From Methanomassiliicoccaceae archaeon DOK (lineage in GTDB: Archaea; Thermoplasmatota; Thermoplasmata; Methanomassiliicoccales; Methanomethylophilaceae): 64,000 bases of DNA. A program made the position numbers and the translations under genes. Numbering within the stretch: the first letter of the stretch is position 1; each line of letters begins with the position of its first letter. The notes below the pieces were generated by a model. That model saw only the letters and a list, made by a program, of their open reading frames with translations. It did not search any database and was not told the origin of the DNA. The stretch covers positions 1,550,001 through 1,614,000 of the forward strand of contig CP047880.1 in assembly GCA_009911715.1 (NCBI GenBank). Direction: 5' to 3'. Positions 36,619-44,244 of the stretch are shown one piece after another.

Positions 36619-36963
36619 TCCCCCCGGTTCGCGGTCCCTGACGTCCTTGCTCACATCCGGATCCCCTATCTCGAGTGGATCGAACTCCGGCCCCTTGTCA
36701 GCGAAGGTTATCGTGACCTTCATCACATCCTTCTCGACATCGCAGGATATCTCTACCTCTCCCGAGCCGGGCGGGTGGTACGCATAGCTGGAGATGTTTA
36801 TGAAAATCTCCTCGATTATGAGTTCCAGTTGCGTCAGGGCCTTGGGGGAGACTCCGCAACCCTTCAGGCACTTCTCCACGAACCCCTGGACCTCATACAA
36901 ATTGTCCTTGGAGGACGGAACGGTTAGGGACTTTGTGTCCTCCGCTCCCGCGGTACCACGCAT
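36523..36963 (-). CDS. RsbW/SpoIIAB-like serine kinase (HATPase_c)
   Basis: A 146-residue GHKL-fold ATPase: N-box ELIIEEIFINISSYAY, G1-like DKGPEFDP and G2 GGLGIFLVKRNVD. Bacterial homologues bind and inactivate a sigma factor and phosphorylate a STAS antagonist. Archaea have no sigma factors, so the target here must differ. The final 32 codons lie opposite the phosphatase gene's last codons. The start is near a STAS gene on the other strand (divergent, about 110 bases apart). Confidence 0.9.
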   Translation of the reverse strand: MRGTAGAEDTKSLTVPSSKDNLYEVQGFVEKCLKGCGVSPKALTQLELIIEEIFINISSYAYHPPGSGEVEISCDVEKDVMKVTITFADKGPEFDPLEIGDPDVSKDVRDREPGGLGIFLVKRNVDGISYRRDGGRNVLTIEKSLS

Positions 36964-37072
36964 GCGATGAAATCTGCACACCTGTTAATAAAGGATTCTT
37001 CCCTGGGAGAGGGGTTCGGGCACTGGACACATCGTTTTAAGTCCTCGCCAGCGATGTACCATATCATACGGG

Positions 37073-37399
37073 GTGACCGCATTGTTCGGCAGGAAGAAGA
37101 CCAAGGACCAGCCACTGACATCCAGCTACACCGAGACGGAAGAGGGCATAATCATCAGACTCTCGGGAAGACTGGACTCCGTGTCGTCCGCAGAGTTCCA
37201 GGAGGAGGCCGTCCAGAAATGCAGGGGCAGGTCGACCACGCTCGACATGGATGGGGTCACCTACCTGTCCAGCGCCGGACTGAGGGCCATCCTCGCCCTG
37301 GACAAGGCTGTGGGCAGGAACAACAAGCTCAGCGTCATCAACGCCAAGGACGCCGTCAAGGACGTCCTCGACATGTCCGGATTCAGCGAGTTCATCTGA
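37073..37399 (+). CDS. STAS-domain anti-anti-sigma-like protein (RsbV-like)
   Basis: A 108-residue STAS protein starting at a GTG: GIIIRLSGRLDSVSSAEFQEE and LDMDGVTYLSSAGLRAILALDKA, in which the SS pair matches the position phosphorylated by RsbW-type kinases. With the neighbouring kinase and phosphatase it makes a complete partner-switching set. The transcript probably starts at the TATA-like CGTTTTAAG (37032-37040). Confidence 0.88.
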   Translation: MTALFGRKKTKDQPLTSSYTETEEGIIIRLSGRLDSVSSAEFQEEAVQKCRGRSTTLDMDGVTYLSSAGLRAILALDKAVGRNNKLSVINAKDAVKDVLDMSGFSEFI

Positions 37400-37646
37400 A
37401 CCGTCACCTGCAATATGGCTCTTCGGGATTGAGGATGTGCGGCCCCATCCCGAAGCGCCGTTCGAAACCCCCTCGGACTTACGAAGAGCCCAGATCATGA
37501 GTTGAAGTTATGATGTGATGTTGTACAACGCCCACCGTTCGACACCGGGACCCTCCTCCGTCCGTATTCTTGATGAGTATGGGCCTGCGCCCTATACGGT
37601 CGTCTAAGTTAATTTTAAATAAGCCATCTGTATCCCCTGATTCAAT
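37400..37646. other. Gene-free interval before tRNA-Tyr
   Basis: No supported gene is seen. The stretch ends with TTAATTTTAAATAAG (about 37609-37623), a good TATA box about 27 bases before the tRNA. Confidence 0.5.
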
Positions 37647-37755
37647 CCCCACTTAGCTCAGACTGGCCAGAGCGGCTGACTGTAGAGTGTTTTCGGCGAA
37701 AACCGATACAGCCGCTGAAATCAGCAGGTCCCCTGTTCAAATCAGGGAGTGGGGA
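37647..37755 (+). tRNA. tRNA-Tyr (GTA) with a 34-nt intron
   Basis: The acceptor stem CCCCACT (37647-37653) pairs with AGTGGGG (37748-37754), discriminator A at 37755, and CCA follows in the DNA. The anticodon stem is GCTGA / TCAGC around C-T-GTA-G-A, with the anticodon at 37682-37684. An intron of 34 bases (37686-37719) interrupts after position 37, the canonical archaeal site. C1-G72 is the identity pair of archaeal tyrosine tRNA. The T-arm and acceptor 3' side form the attachment site of the integrated elements. Confidence 0.95.
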
Positions 37756-37758
37756 CCA
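37738..37758 (+). repeat. Attachment site copy 1 (attL of element E1, in tRNA-Tyr)
   Basis: A 21-bp core covering the tRNA T-stem 3' side, acceptor 3' strand and CCA. It recurs exactly at 44279-44299 and 61718-61738. The base to its left differs (TT in the tRNA, CC in the other two), which marks the core boundary. Confidence 0.93.
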
Positions 37759-39001
37759 TCCTTTTCCAGCATCCCAGAAATTTGGGAATTTAACCACCCC
37801 GCCGACCCTCTTAACGAGTTATGCTGCGGATACCCCTCCCCTGTATCAGGAGCCTCCACAAGAACCTAAGAAGGGCTCCACGCACCTCAGTGGGGACTGG
37901 TACGGGGAGTGGCGCTACGACCGCAGGGAACTCCGCGCCGACCTCGTAAACGGCAAGGCGAGCCTCGACGACGGCAGGCATCAGGGAAGGTTCCTCGATT
38001 GGATGCGCGACGACTCCGTGGTGGTGTTCGAGGACAAGGCCTCCAAGGAGCGCGTGTGCTCCCCGATCTGCCGCCGCGGGAACCGCCAGTACGCCATGAA
38101 GAAGGCCAGGCAGCGCGACGCGTTCCTCGAGGGCATCGGCAGGAAGGTCCTCGACCACCCGCACAGCAGCAACCCGAATTACAGGGACACGCAAGCCCTC
38201 CTCATCACGGTCACGTTCGACAAGAAGCGCTTCACCAAGGAGCAGTCCTGGGCCCATCTGTCATCCACTGAGATCGAGGGCTCAGACATCAAGACCGGTG
38301 TGCTCAACGACCTGACATCCAACCTCAGGGACATCTTCGGCCCGCTCTGCAAGATCACCGTCAAGGAAGCCCAGGAGGACGGCTACCCGGCACCGCACAT
38401 GATCGTGTTCCTGGACCGCCCGGTCACGGTCAAGCTGCATAGGGGGAGGTACGGGCAGTCGTGGCGCATCGTCGACCCACGCATCCTCAGGCGCATCGGG
38501 AAGGACCCCGCGCTCCGCAGGCTCTCCCGGAAGAACCATGTCGACGCCATCAGGCTCAACCCGATCTGGAAGTACGGATTCATCGACATCCAGGGCATCG
38601 TGAAGGGAGACCTCTTCAGGAACCGCAGGGATGCCGTCAGCTACGCCTACAAGTACCTGACCAAGTCCCTCGTCGACGACCACGGGAGGGAGCTCGAGCG
38701 GCTCGACACGATCTCCGGATGCCGCACCAAGGGCATGAGAATCGCTCTATGGGGCCATCTAGCCAACAAGTCATTCGGCCTCAGGGACATCACATACGGT
38801 AGGAAGGTCAAGGAGTTCCTCGAGATGCTTCCAGAGGAATCCGAGGACGAGGAGGACCCTCAACCAACAAGATGGGAGTTCAAGAGGACCATGCCCAGAT
38901 TCGTCTATGAGGACATAGTCATCAAGAAGGCCAAGAAGATGCTCAGGAAGTTCAAGATCGTCGAGGACCCTCCTCTGGTAACATCATACACAACATCTTG
39001 A
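37742..39001 (+). CDS. Rep-like protein of E1, start codon lost by integration
   Basis: The frame is open from the tRNA gene (stop at 37616) to 39001, but it holds no ATG, GTG or TTG before 38003. Residues coded upstream of 38003 (SGDWYGEWRYDR...) are conserved in the E2 copy, so they belong to the protein. The likely true start lies across the att site, as in E2, and is restored only in the circular form; otherwise a 332-residue truncated protein from 38003 is possible. Motifs LLITVTFD, YPAPHMIVFLD and YAYKYLTKSL resemble, in order, motif 1, a degenerate HUH motif and the tyrosine motif of rolling-circle Rep proteins; this assignment is tentative. Confidence 0.65.
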   Translation, partial: SGSGDHPFPASQKFGNLTTPPTLLTSYAADTPPLYQEPPQEPKKGSTHLSGDWYGEWRYDRRELRADLVNGKASLDDGRHQGRFLDWMRDDSVVVFEDKASKERVCSPICRRGNRQYAMKKARQRDAFLEGIGRKVLDHPHSSNPNYRDTQALLITVTFDKKRFTKEQSWAHLSSTEIEGSDIKTGVLNDLTSNLRDIFGPLCKITVKEAQEDGYPAPHMIVFLDRPVTVKLHRGRYGQSWRIVDPRILRRIGKDPALRRLSRKNHVDAIRLNPIWKYGFIDIQGIVKGDLFRNRRDAVSYAYKYLTKSLVDDHGRELERLDTISGCRTKGMRIALWGHLANKSFGLRDITYGRKVKEFLEMLPEESEDEEDPQPTRWEFKRTMPRFVYEDIVIKKAKKMLRKFKIVEDPPLVTSYTTS

Positions 39002-39121
39002 TCTCAATTAGGGGACGTCATCAATCATTCTATACAGCCGTCAAGCTGCGTTCCGTCCCCATCCCCCCAGGGCCCTCTGGCCCATCATATCATCCAGCCA
39101 CCGCCATCCCACCACGTCCTG

Positions 39122-39319
39122 TCCCAATCATCACGCGGGTGGGCATGCGCCCCCGTCTGCCGCACGGCAGGGGGCGCTGCACACACGCGTAAGGGAGCCG
39201 CGAAGCGGCGACCGTGCCCGAGCGGAGCGATGGCACAGGGGCCGTAGCGTCAGCGGAGGCCCCCAGGACGGAGCGCAGCGACGTCCCGACTTGATGGAGA
39301 GAACGCGAGTTAAAAGTCC
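39122..39319 (+). repeat. Multi-hairpin non-coding block, copy 1
   Basis: A G+C-rich block after rep with five consecutive inverted repeats: a long nested stem (outer ACGCG / CGCGT, inner GCGCCCCC / GGGGGCGC, core GCCG / CGGC), GCCGC / GCGGC, TGCC / GGCA, GGGGCC-type and GGACG / CGTCC. Copies 2 and 3 lie at 45657 and 62155. It ends with GAGTTAAAAG, a TATA-like run 23-30 bases before the next gene. It may be a replication origin or a structured RNA. Confidence 0.75.
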
Positions 39320-39337
39320 TCAAGTACATATCCCATC

Positions 39338-39856
39338 ATGGCCTACTCTCCCATCCAATTACAAGCTCTGCAACTAATCTCCAAATTCTATACTCCTGGC
39401 GAGCCCCGTACAATCATTCCTTATTCCGAGGCATACTCACTCTTCCAACATCGTGCTGAAGACGTTTTCAAATCTCTTGAGGTCGAGGGCCTCATCCTCT
39501 ACATCTCAGGTTCCTTTGATTCGTATCAATTACAGGTATACACCTCAACCTTCGATCAAATTAAGCAAGATTCCGAATCGACCGCACCCTCTTCAATGAC
39601 GACAACCATCAATCTGAACATTACAATCAACCAGTACATCTCTCAAATATCACAAAATGCCCAACAGGATCAAGATGTGATTGAGCTTCTTCAGGAAATT
39701 AGGGATTATGTGGGTGATTCAATCGCTCAAAAGAAGAAACTCGATGATTCGTGGATCTCTAAAATTCACAATGCAATCAGCACTTATCCTCTTTTAGCTG
39801 ATGTTATCTCGAAAGTAACGATTGATGTTCCCCTGAAATACTTCCTCGGAATATGA
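39338..39856 (+). CDS. Hypothetical protein of E1 (possible winged-helix N-terminus)
   Basis: A 172-residue protein that I do not recognise. The first ~70 residues (QLQALQLISKFYTPGEPRT ... EDVFKSLEVEGLILYI) have the pattern of a small winged-helix domain; the rest has a Thr/Asn-rich strand region and an amphipathic helix. Codon use is more A+T-rich than the chromosome. It follows the hairpin block and precedes vsr, so it may be part of the same cargo transcript. No homologue is present in E2. Confidence 0.6.
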   Translation: MAYSPIQLQALQLISKFYTPGEPRTIIPYSEAYSLFQHRAEDVFKSLEVEGLILYISGSFDSYQLQVYTSTFDQIKQDSESTAPSSMTTTINLNITINQYISQISQNAQQDQDVIELLQEIRDYVGDSIAQKKKLDDSWISKIHNAISTYPLLADVISKVTIDVPLKYFLGI

Positions 39857-39895
39857 AACCGGCAAGTATAAACCGGTCCAACGCCTCCATAGTCT

Positions 39896-40306
39896 GTGCA
39901 GAAAACTCCCGAGCAGATACATTACAATATGTCCCGCATCCGTAGCAAGGACACCAAGATTGAAGTGGAACTCAGAAAAGAGCTCTGGTCTCGTGGACTC
40001 CGCTATCGTAAGAATGTCAAAAATGTCCCAGGCAAACCTGACATTGCATTCATTGGGAAGAAGGTAGCTGTATTTTGTGACAGTGAGTTCTGGCACGGTT
40101 ATGACTGGGAACATCGCAAGAACGATATCAAGACCCGCAGAGAGTTTTGGATTCCCAAGATAGAGAGGAACATACAAAGGGATTTAGAAGTGAACCAGCT
40201 ACTGGAAGAGCAAGGTTGGATCGTCCTGAGATTCTGGGGAAAAGAAATTCAGAAGGATGTCTCAGGCTGCGCGGATAGGATAGAAAAGGTGGTGAGAGAA
40301 AGATGA
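39896..40306 (+). CDS. vsr: Very short patch repair endonuclease
   Basis: A 136-residue Vsr protein starting at a GTG: TPEQIHYNMSRIRSKDTKIE (the family N-terminus), LRYRKNVKNVPGKPDIAF with the metal-binding Asp, VFCDSEFWHG and WIPKIERNIQRD. It nicks next to T:G mismatches made by deamination of 5-methylcytosine and so protects the methylated site. It overlaps the methylase by four bases. A TATA-like GTATAAACC lies about 22-30 bases upstream. Confidence 0.93.
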   Translation: MQKTPEQIHYNMSRIRSKDTKIEVELRKELWSRGLRYRKNVKNVPGKPDIAFIGKKVAVFCDSEFWHGYDWEHRKNDIKTRREFWIPKIERNIQRDLEVNQLLEEQGWIVLRFWGKEIQKDVSGCADRIEKVVRER

Positions 40307-41367
40307 CGTCTAAATACAGGTCCATAGACCTCTTCGCGGGAATAGGCGGAATCCGCATGGGATTCGACAGAGCCTTCGGTGACGAGATCAAGACGGTCTT
40401 CGCCAGCGAATGGGATCCCTACGCGCAGCAGACCTACAAGGCCAACTTCGATACTCCCGAAGAAATCAACGGAGATATTACTAAGATCGATGAGAAGGAT
40501 GTGCCTGATTTCGATATCTGTCTCGCTGGATTCCCCTGCCAGGCATTCTCCATCGCTGGAAGGAAACAGGGATTCAAGGACGACTACAAAGGCATGTCCC
40601 GCGGAACTCTGTTTTTCGACGTTGTCAGAATCTGTGACCTCCACAGACCTAAGGTAATCTTCTGCGAGAACGTCAAGGGCCTCACAATCCATGATAAAGG
40701 CAGGACATTTGATGTGATCATCAACACTCTCAAAGACATGGGCTACACCCCCCTGTATAAAGTCCTCAACAGCAAGGACTACGGAGTCCCACAGAATAGG
40801 GAGCGCATCTACATCGTCGCATTCAGGAACGACATCGACTGCTCGTCATTCCAGTTCCCCCAGCCCACCAACACGAAGACGAAGATTGCTGATATCTTGG
40901 AAAAGGAACCCGTCTCTGTGAAGTACTACCTCAGCGACGTGTATCTGGAGACCCTAAGAAAACACAGGGCCAGACACGAGGCTGCGGGCCACGGATTCGG
41001 CTATGAAATCAAGGATCTCAACGGCGTATCTTCCGCTCTCGTCTGCGGAGGGATGGGTAGGGAGAGGAATCTGATCGTAGACGACCGCCTCACCGATTTC
41101 ACCCCCGTGACCAACATCAAGGGAGAGGTCAACCGCGAAGGAGTCCGTAAAATGACCCCTCGCGAATGGGCGAGACTCCAGGGATTCCCCGACGACTTTA
41201 AGCTTGTTCTTTCCGATACCCACCTCTACAAACAGTTCGGCAATTCGGTCACCGTCCCGGTCATCGAGGCCATTGCGAAGGAAGTTAGGAGGACTTTGGA
41301 TGGGAATAACAAAGGGGAATGCGGGGGAATGGTCGGAGCCGTATGTTCTTCTCAAACTGTTGGCTGA
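40303..41367 (+). CDS. DNA cytosine-5 methyltransferase (HpaII-like, CCGG)
   Basis: A 354-residue C5 methylase: motif I DLFAGIGGIRMGF, motif IV GFPCQAFSIAG with the catalytic Cys, motif VI ENVKG, motif VIII QNRERIYIV, motif IX REWARLQGFP and motif X KQFGNSVTVPVIEAIA. The target-recognition region (RHEAAGHGFGYEI, GGMGRERNLIVDDRLTDFTP) is very like that of M.HpaII, so CCGG is the likely target. The 3' end overlaps the nuclease gene by 68 bases in another frame. Confidence 0.92.
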   Translation: MTSKYRSIDLFAGIGGIRMGFDRAFGDEIKTVFASEWDPYAQQTYKANFDTPEEINGDITKIDEKDVPDFDICLAGFPCQAFSIAGRKQGFKDDYKGMSRGTLFFDVVRICDLHRPKVIFCENVKGLTIHDKGRTFDVIINTLKDMGYTPLYKVLNSKDYGVPQNRERIYIVAFRNDIDCSSFQFPQPTNTKTKIADILEKEPVSVKYYLSDVYLETLRKHRARHEAAGHGFGYEIKDLNGVSSALVCGGMGRERNLIVDDRLTDFTPVTNIKGEVNREGVRKMTPREWARLQGFPDDFKLVLSDTHLYKQFGNSVTVPVIEAIAKEVRRTLDGNNKGECGGMVGAVCSSQTVG

Positions 41368-42610
41368 CGGAAAGATCTACAAGTCAGACAAAGATTTGAA
41401 CATAAACGAAAACGTCTGGCATGAGATTCGCTCTATCATCTTCAAAAAGAACAAATCTGACATGGACGGATCTCTGAAATACATAATTGATCCAGATCAA
41501 AGAACCGTCGAAGTTCAGGTCGACGGAGAACCTGTTCTTAGAATCCAGAGAGAAGACTGCAGATCATATGCCGAGGGACTGAGAGAGGCCATTTTAACGT
41601 CTTCCCATGGAAGGGGTACGGTGGACATTCCAGCGACCTACGAAGAATATCTGAAGAATTCTCTCAAACGCGAAGTCCTCAAAGCCTCTGTAAAGGATAC
41701 TCCCGACATCTGGCTGAATCTGGAGGATACGCGCAATACTACGGACAAACCTCTCGGATTCAGCATCAAGTCCATCCTGAGTAGTCCACCTACCATTTTC
41801 AATCCCAGTGACGGCACAAATATCATCTACGAACTCACAGGAAACGTAAACGAACAGACAATCTCCGAACTTCAGAGCATTACGAAACACTACAAAGGCG
41901 TTGAGAAAAGAGGTAAGAAGAAGGTTGAAGTCGAATACGACCACCCCAACCGTGAGGAGAGGGTGTTGTACATAAGAAACCATGGGATAGGTCTCAAATT
42001 GGTCGGTACAGGAACTGTCCATCACGATAATCATGGAAACCATACTCTTGAGCCGAGTCAATTTGAAAGAAATCTCCTTATGATCGGCTCAGACGCTCTT
42101 CCAATTCTCTCTTTCATGACCATTGAAGCCTACTTCAACGGAATCGTAAACCTCAGTCACCTTGTGGACGTGCTCGATAAGGAAGACCCCCTGAATTACA
42201 AACCCAGTCCCGAGCAGCCTTTCTACAGGAGAAGAGTCGAGGACATGCTTGTAGCAATGACCCTCTCGATGACCGGTGTCGATGTGTGGGACGGTTCGGA
42301 AGGAACCAACGGAGGAATGATCTTCGTAAAGACGGACGGAGATGTTGTGTGCTACCACTTGTTCGACAGGAACGATTTCCGCGAATTCCTTCTTCAGAAT
42401 ATGCGCTTTGACTGGCCCAGCGCCAGAAGATACTTCAGCACAAGCATAACTAAAGATGGAGACAGATACCTTATGAATCTGAACGTACAGATTCGCATGG
42501 TACCGAGACAGAAGGCAATGTCGAATCTTCTCATTGAAGGATATTACGACTTCGAAAAAGGCATTGTATACGAAGAACATGAAATAATAAAAATGTTTGA
42601 ATCGTTGTGA
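41300..42610 (+). CDS. HpaII-like type II restriction endonuclease
   Basis: A 436-residue protein. The N-terminus KGNAGEWSEPYVLLKLLADG is the hallmark of the HpaII restriction-endonuclease family, which cuts CCGG. The body (FSIKSILSSPPTIFN ... NIIYELTG) and the conserved WDGSEGTNGGMIFVKTDGD ... CYHLFDRNDFREFLL part are shared with the E2 relic. AGGAGG seven bases before the ATG at 41300 supports the start inside the methylase gene. It is probably translated after the methylase, which delays nuclease synthesis. Confidence 0.88.
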   Translation: MGITKGNAGEWSEPYVLLKLLADGKIYKSDKDLNINENVWHEIRSIIFKKNKSDMDGSLKYIIDPDQRTVEVQVDGEPVLRIQREDCRSYAEGLREAILTSSHGRGTVDIPATYEEYLKNSLKREVLKASVKDTPDIWLNLEDTRNTTDKPLGFSIKSILSSPPTIFNPSDGTNIIYELTGNVNEQTISELQSITKHYKGVEKRGKKKVEVEYDHPNREERVLYIRNHGIGLKLVGTGTVHHDNHGNHTLEPSQFERNLLMIGSDALPILSFMTIEAYFNGIVNLSHLVDVLDKEDPLNYKPSPEQPFYRRRVEDMLVAMTLSMTGVDVWDGSEGTNGGMIFVKTDGDVVCYHLFDRNDFREFLLQNMRFDWPSARRYFSTSITKDGDRYLMNLNVQIRMVPRQKAMSNLLIEGYYDFEKGIVYEEHEIIKMFESL

Positions 42611-42638
42611 TTTGAGGCAATGAAAACCTCACTCACAA
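42605..42638 (+). terminator. Hairpin at the convergent ends of the nuclease and AbrB-like genes
   Basis: Arms TTGTGA/TCACAA and GAGG/CCTC enclose an A-rich loop, followed by CCCTTTTT on the plus strand. It overlaps the nuclease stop codon. Confidence 0.5.
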
Positions 42639-42980
42639 CCCTTTTTCCTTCTTCTTCTCCTCGCGCTTCCTCCTCTCGAGGGCGTACTCCTCCCTCGCGA
42701 TGCGGAGGCGCTCCTCTGGATCCAGATTGAGGTCGGCGTCCTCGTCCAGATGCTCCTCCTCGTACTCTATGAGCCTTTGGCGGATGTCCTGACTCTCGAG
42801 GTCGAACCCCTGATAGGTTTTCGTCCTCTTCCTCAGGACCACGTTGCCGTCGATGATGTGCCATTCGACGACGTCCTCCCCCTTCTCAAGCTCCAGGAGC
42901 TCGGCGATCTTGATGCTGCATGTGATGCGACCGTAGTTGTCGTACTTGGACTCCCCTACCTTGACCATCGTTACCATCAT
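42633..42980 (-). CDS. AbrB/MazE-like regulator of E1
   Basis: A 115-residue protein. The N-terminal VKVGESKYDNYGRITCSIKIAELLELEKGEDVVEWHI has the swapped-hairpin AbrB/SpoVT pattern; the C-terminal half is a long charged helix ending in a Lys/Glu-rich tail. A close homologue of equal length lies at 60073 in E2. The adjacent ATG pair (42978-42980 and 42975-42977) lies next to TTGGCAA-type sites, so autoregulation and control of the divergent small ORF/integrase are likely. An ATG at 42968 is the alternative start. Confidence 0.75.
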   Translation of the reverse strand: MMVTMVKVGESKYDNYGRITCSIKIAELLELEKGEDVVEWHIIDGNVVLRKRTKTYQGFDLESQDIRQRLIEYEEEHLDEDADLNLDPEERLRIAREEYALERRKREEKKKEKGL

Positions 42981-43027
42981 TGGCAACGATACCAAATCGT
43001 TTAATATTTGGTTGGCACTGATGGCAA
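42980..43027. promoter_or_regulatory. TTGGCAA operator cluster, E1
   Basis: TTGGCAACGATACCAA (42980-42995) is an imperfect dyad; TTGGCAC (43012-43018) and TGGCAA (43022-43027) follow. A TATA-like TTTAATAT lies between. The layout matches the E2 cluster at 60420. Confidence 0.7.
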
Positions 43028-43029
43028 TC

Positions 43030-43281
43030 ATGAACCAAATTGCCGTCAACGCCAGTGAAGGTGCGACCCGCCTTCACGACATCAGTCCCCCTGTGAGGGA
43101 CCACAGCTGTGAGGACTTCAGGAGGGTGGACAGGGCAGCCCACATCAGCGCCCTGGGCATCTTCCTCAGGAACTTCCCCCTCGGTGTCTTCGACGACGAG
43201 GAGAGGAGATGGTTCCTGGACATCCAGTCAAGGGTATGCCACATGGAGTCAAACGCCTTCGATGATCTCGGGATGGAGTGA
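43030..43281 (+). CDS. Small conserved element protein (before integrase), E1
   Basis: An 83-residue protein of unknown function, conserved with the one at 60470: both share MNQIAV at the start and AAxISALGIFLRNFPL..FDD.ER.WFL at the centre. The ATG at 43030 is homologous to the one in E2. Its stop overlaps the GTG of an upstream integrase start by zero bases, so it is probably co-transcribed with the integrase; an excisionase-like or regulatory role is possible but not shown. Confidence 0.65.
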   Translation: MNQIAVNASEGATRLHDISPPVRDHSCEDFRRVDRAAHISALGIFLRNFPLGVFDDEERRWFLDIQSRVCHMESNAFDDLGME

Positions 43282-43290
43282 GTGGCAATC

Positions 43291-44244
43291 ATGGCAAGAG
43301 GTAATTACACTGGAATCTCGTGCATCAACGAGCATCTCGCGACGACATATAAGCACAGCAAGCCCGAGACCGTGGCCAAGTACCGCGGCGTCCTTTACCA
43401 GATCAACGGGGACGTGAAGGACAACGGCTACTCGGACAATCCCCGTCAATACGACGAGGAGACCATCGAGTTCCTTCTCGGACTCTGGAAGGAGCGCGAC
43501 CTCGCTGTCTCCACCAAGGACTGGTACCTCCACATCCTCAACAGGTACCTCAGATGCTTCGACAACAACGTGATCGAGGAGATGGGCATCGACTTCGGCC
43601 AGGACATCCGCCCCAACGTCAACTGGCTGTCCGACGAGCAGGCAGAACACCTCATGAGAATGGAGAAGACCCCCCTCGAGGAGGTCGTCATCCACCTCGA
43701 GCTCTGCCTCGGCCTAAGGGTTGCTGAGGTCTGCAGGCTGCGCCTCGTGGACATCCACTTCGATGACGACCCCCGCAAGTGCTACGTCTCCGTCCGCGGC
43801 AAGGGCAAGGGGGACGGCAAGTGGAGGAGCGTCCCGTTCCACCCGGACTCCAGGGCGGTTTTCGAGAGGTGGATCGTCAGGCGCAACGACATTATCGAGA
43901 AGATCCACGCATACGACCCGACCTGGGAGGTCCCCGAGCAGCTCCTGATCTGGGGCCACTACGAGAACCGCCCGACCGGAGGACACTACACCGAGAGGAG
44001 CCACAGCCTGGACCGCGCGGTGATCCACAAGGTCCGCGACCGTGCCGGATTCGACTTCTCCAACCACACCCTCAGGAGGACGTTCGGCCGCACGCTCTAT
44101 CGTGCCGGCATCCCGATCGAGACAATCTCCAAGCTCTACGGCCATGACGACACACAGACCACCATCCGCTACCTCGGTATCGACCTCGACGACATGGGCT
44201 CCGCCCTCGCCAGGATGTACGAGTATCAGTACTCCAAGAGATGA
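43291..44244 (+). CDS. int: Tyrosine recombinase (integrase) of E1
   Basis: A 317-residue integrase: N-terminal SAM-like domain, then the catalytic domain with LCLGLRVAEVCRL (Arg), HTLRRTFGRTLYRAG (H-x2-R), LYGHDD (His) and TTIRYLG (Tyr nucleophile). It acts on the tRNA-Tyr att site 34 bases downstream. Its stop codon (TGA, 44242-44244) overlaps the rep start of the next element as ATGA. An in-frame GTG at 43282 is an alternative start. Confidence 0.93.
   Translation: MARGNYTGISCINEHLATTYKHSKPETVAKYRGVLYQINGDVKDNGYSDNPRQYDEETIEFLLGLWKERDLAVSTKDWYLHILNRYLRCFDNNVIEEMGIDFGQDIRPNVNWLSDEQAEHLMRMEKTPLEEVVIHLELCLGLRVAEVCRLRLVDIHFDDDPRKCYVSVRGKGKGDGKWRSVPFHPDSRAVFERWIVRRNDIIEKIHAYDPTWEVPEQLLIWGHYENRPTGGHYTERSHSLDRAVIHKVRDRAGFDFSNHTLRRTFGRTLYRAGIPIETISKLYGHDDTQTTIRYLGIDLDDMGSALARMYEYQYSKR

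Noticed and set aside
37687-37869. A 60-codon frame across the tRNA-Tyr 3' half
   Set aside because: It is not the rep frame, shares nothing with E2 and overlaps a tRNA.
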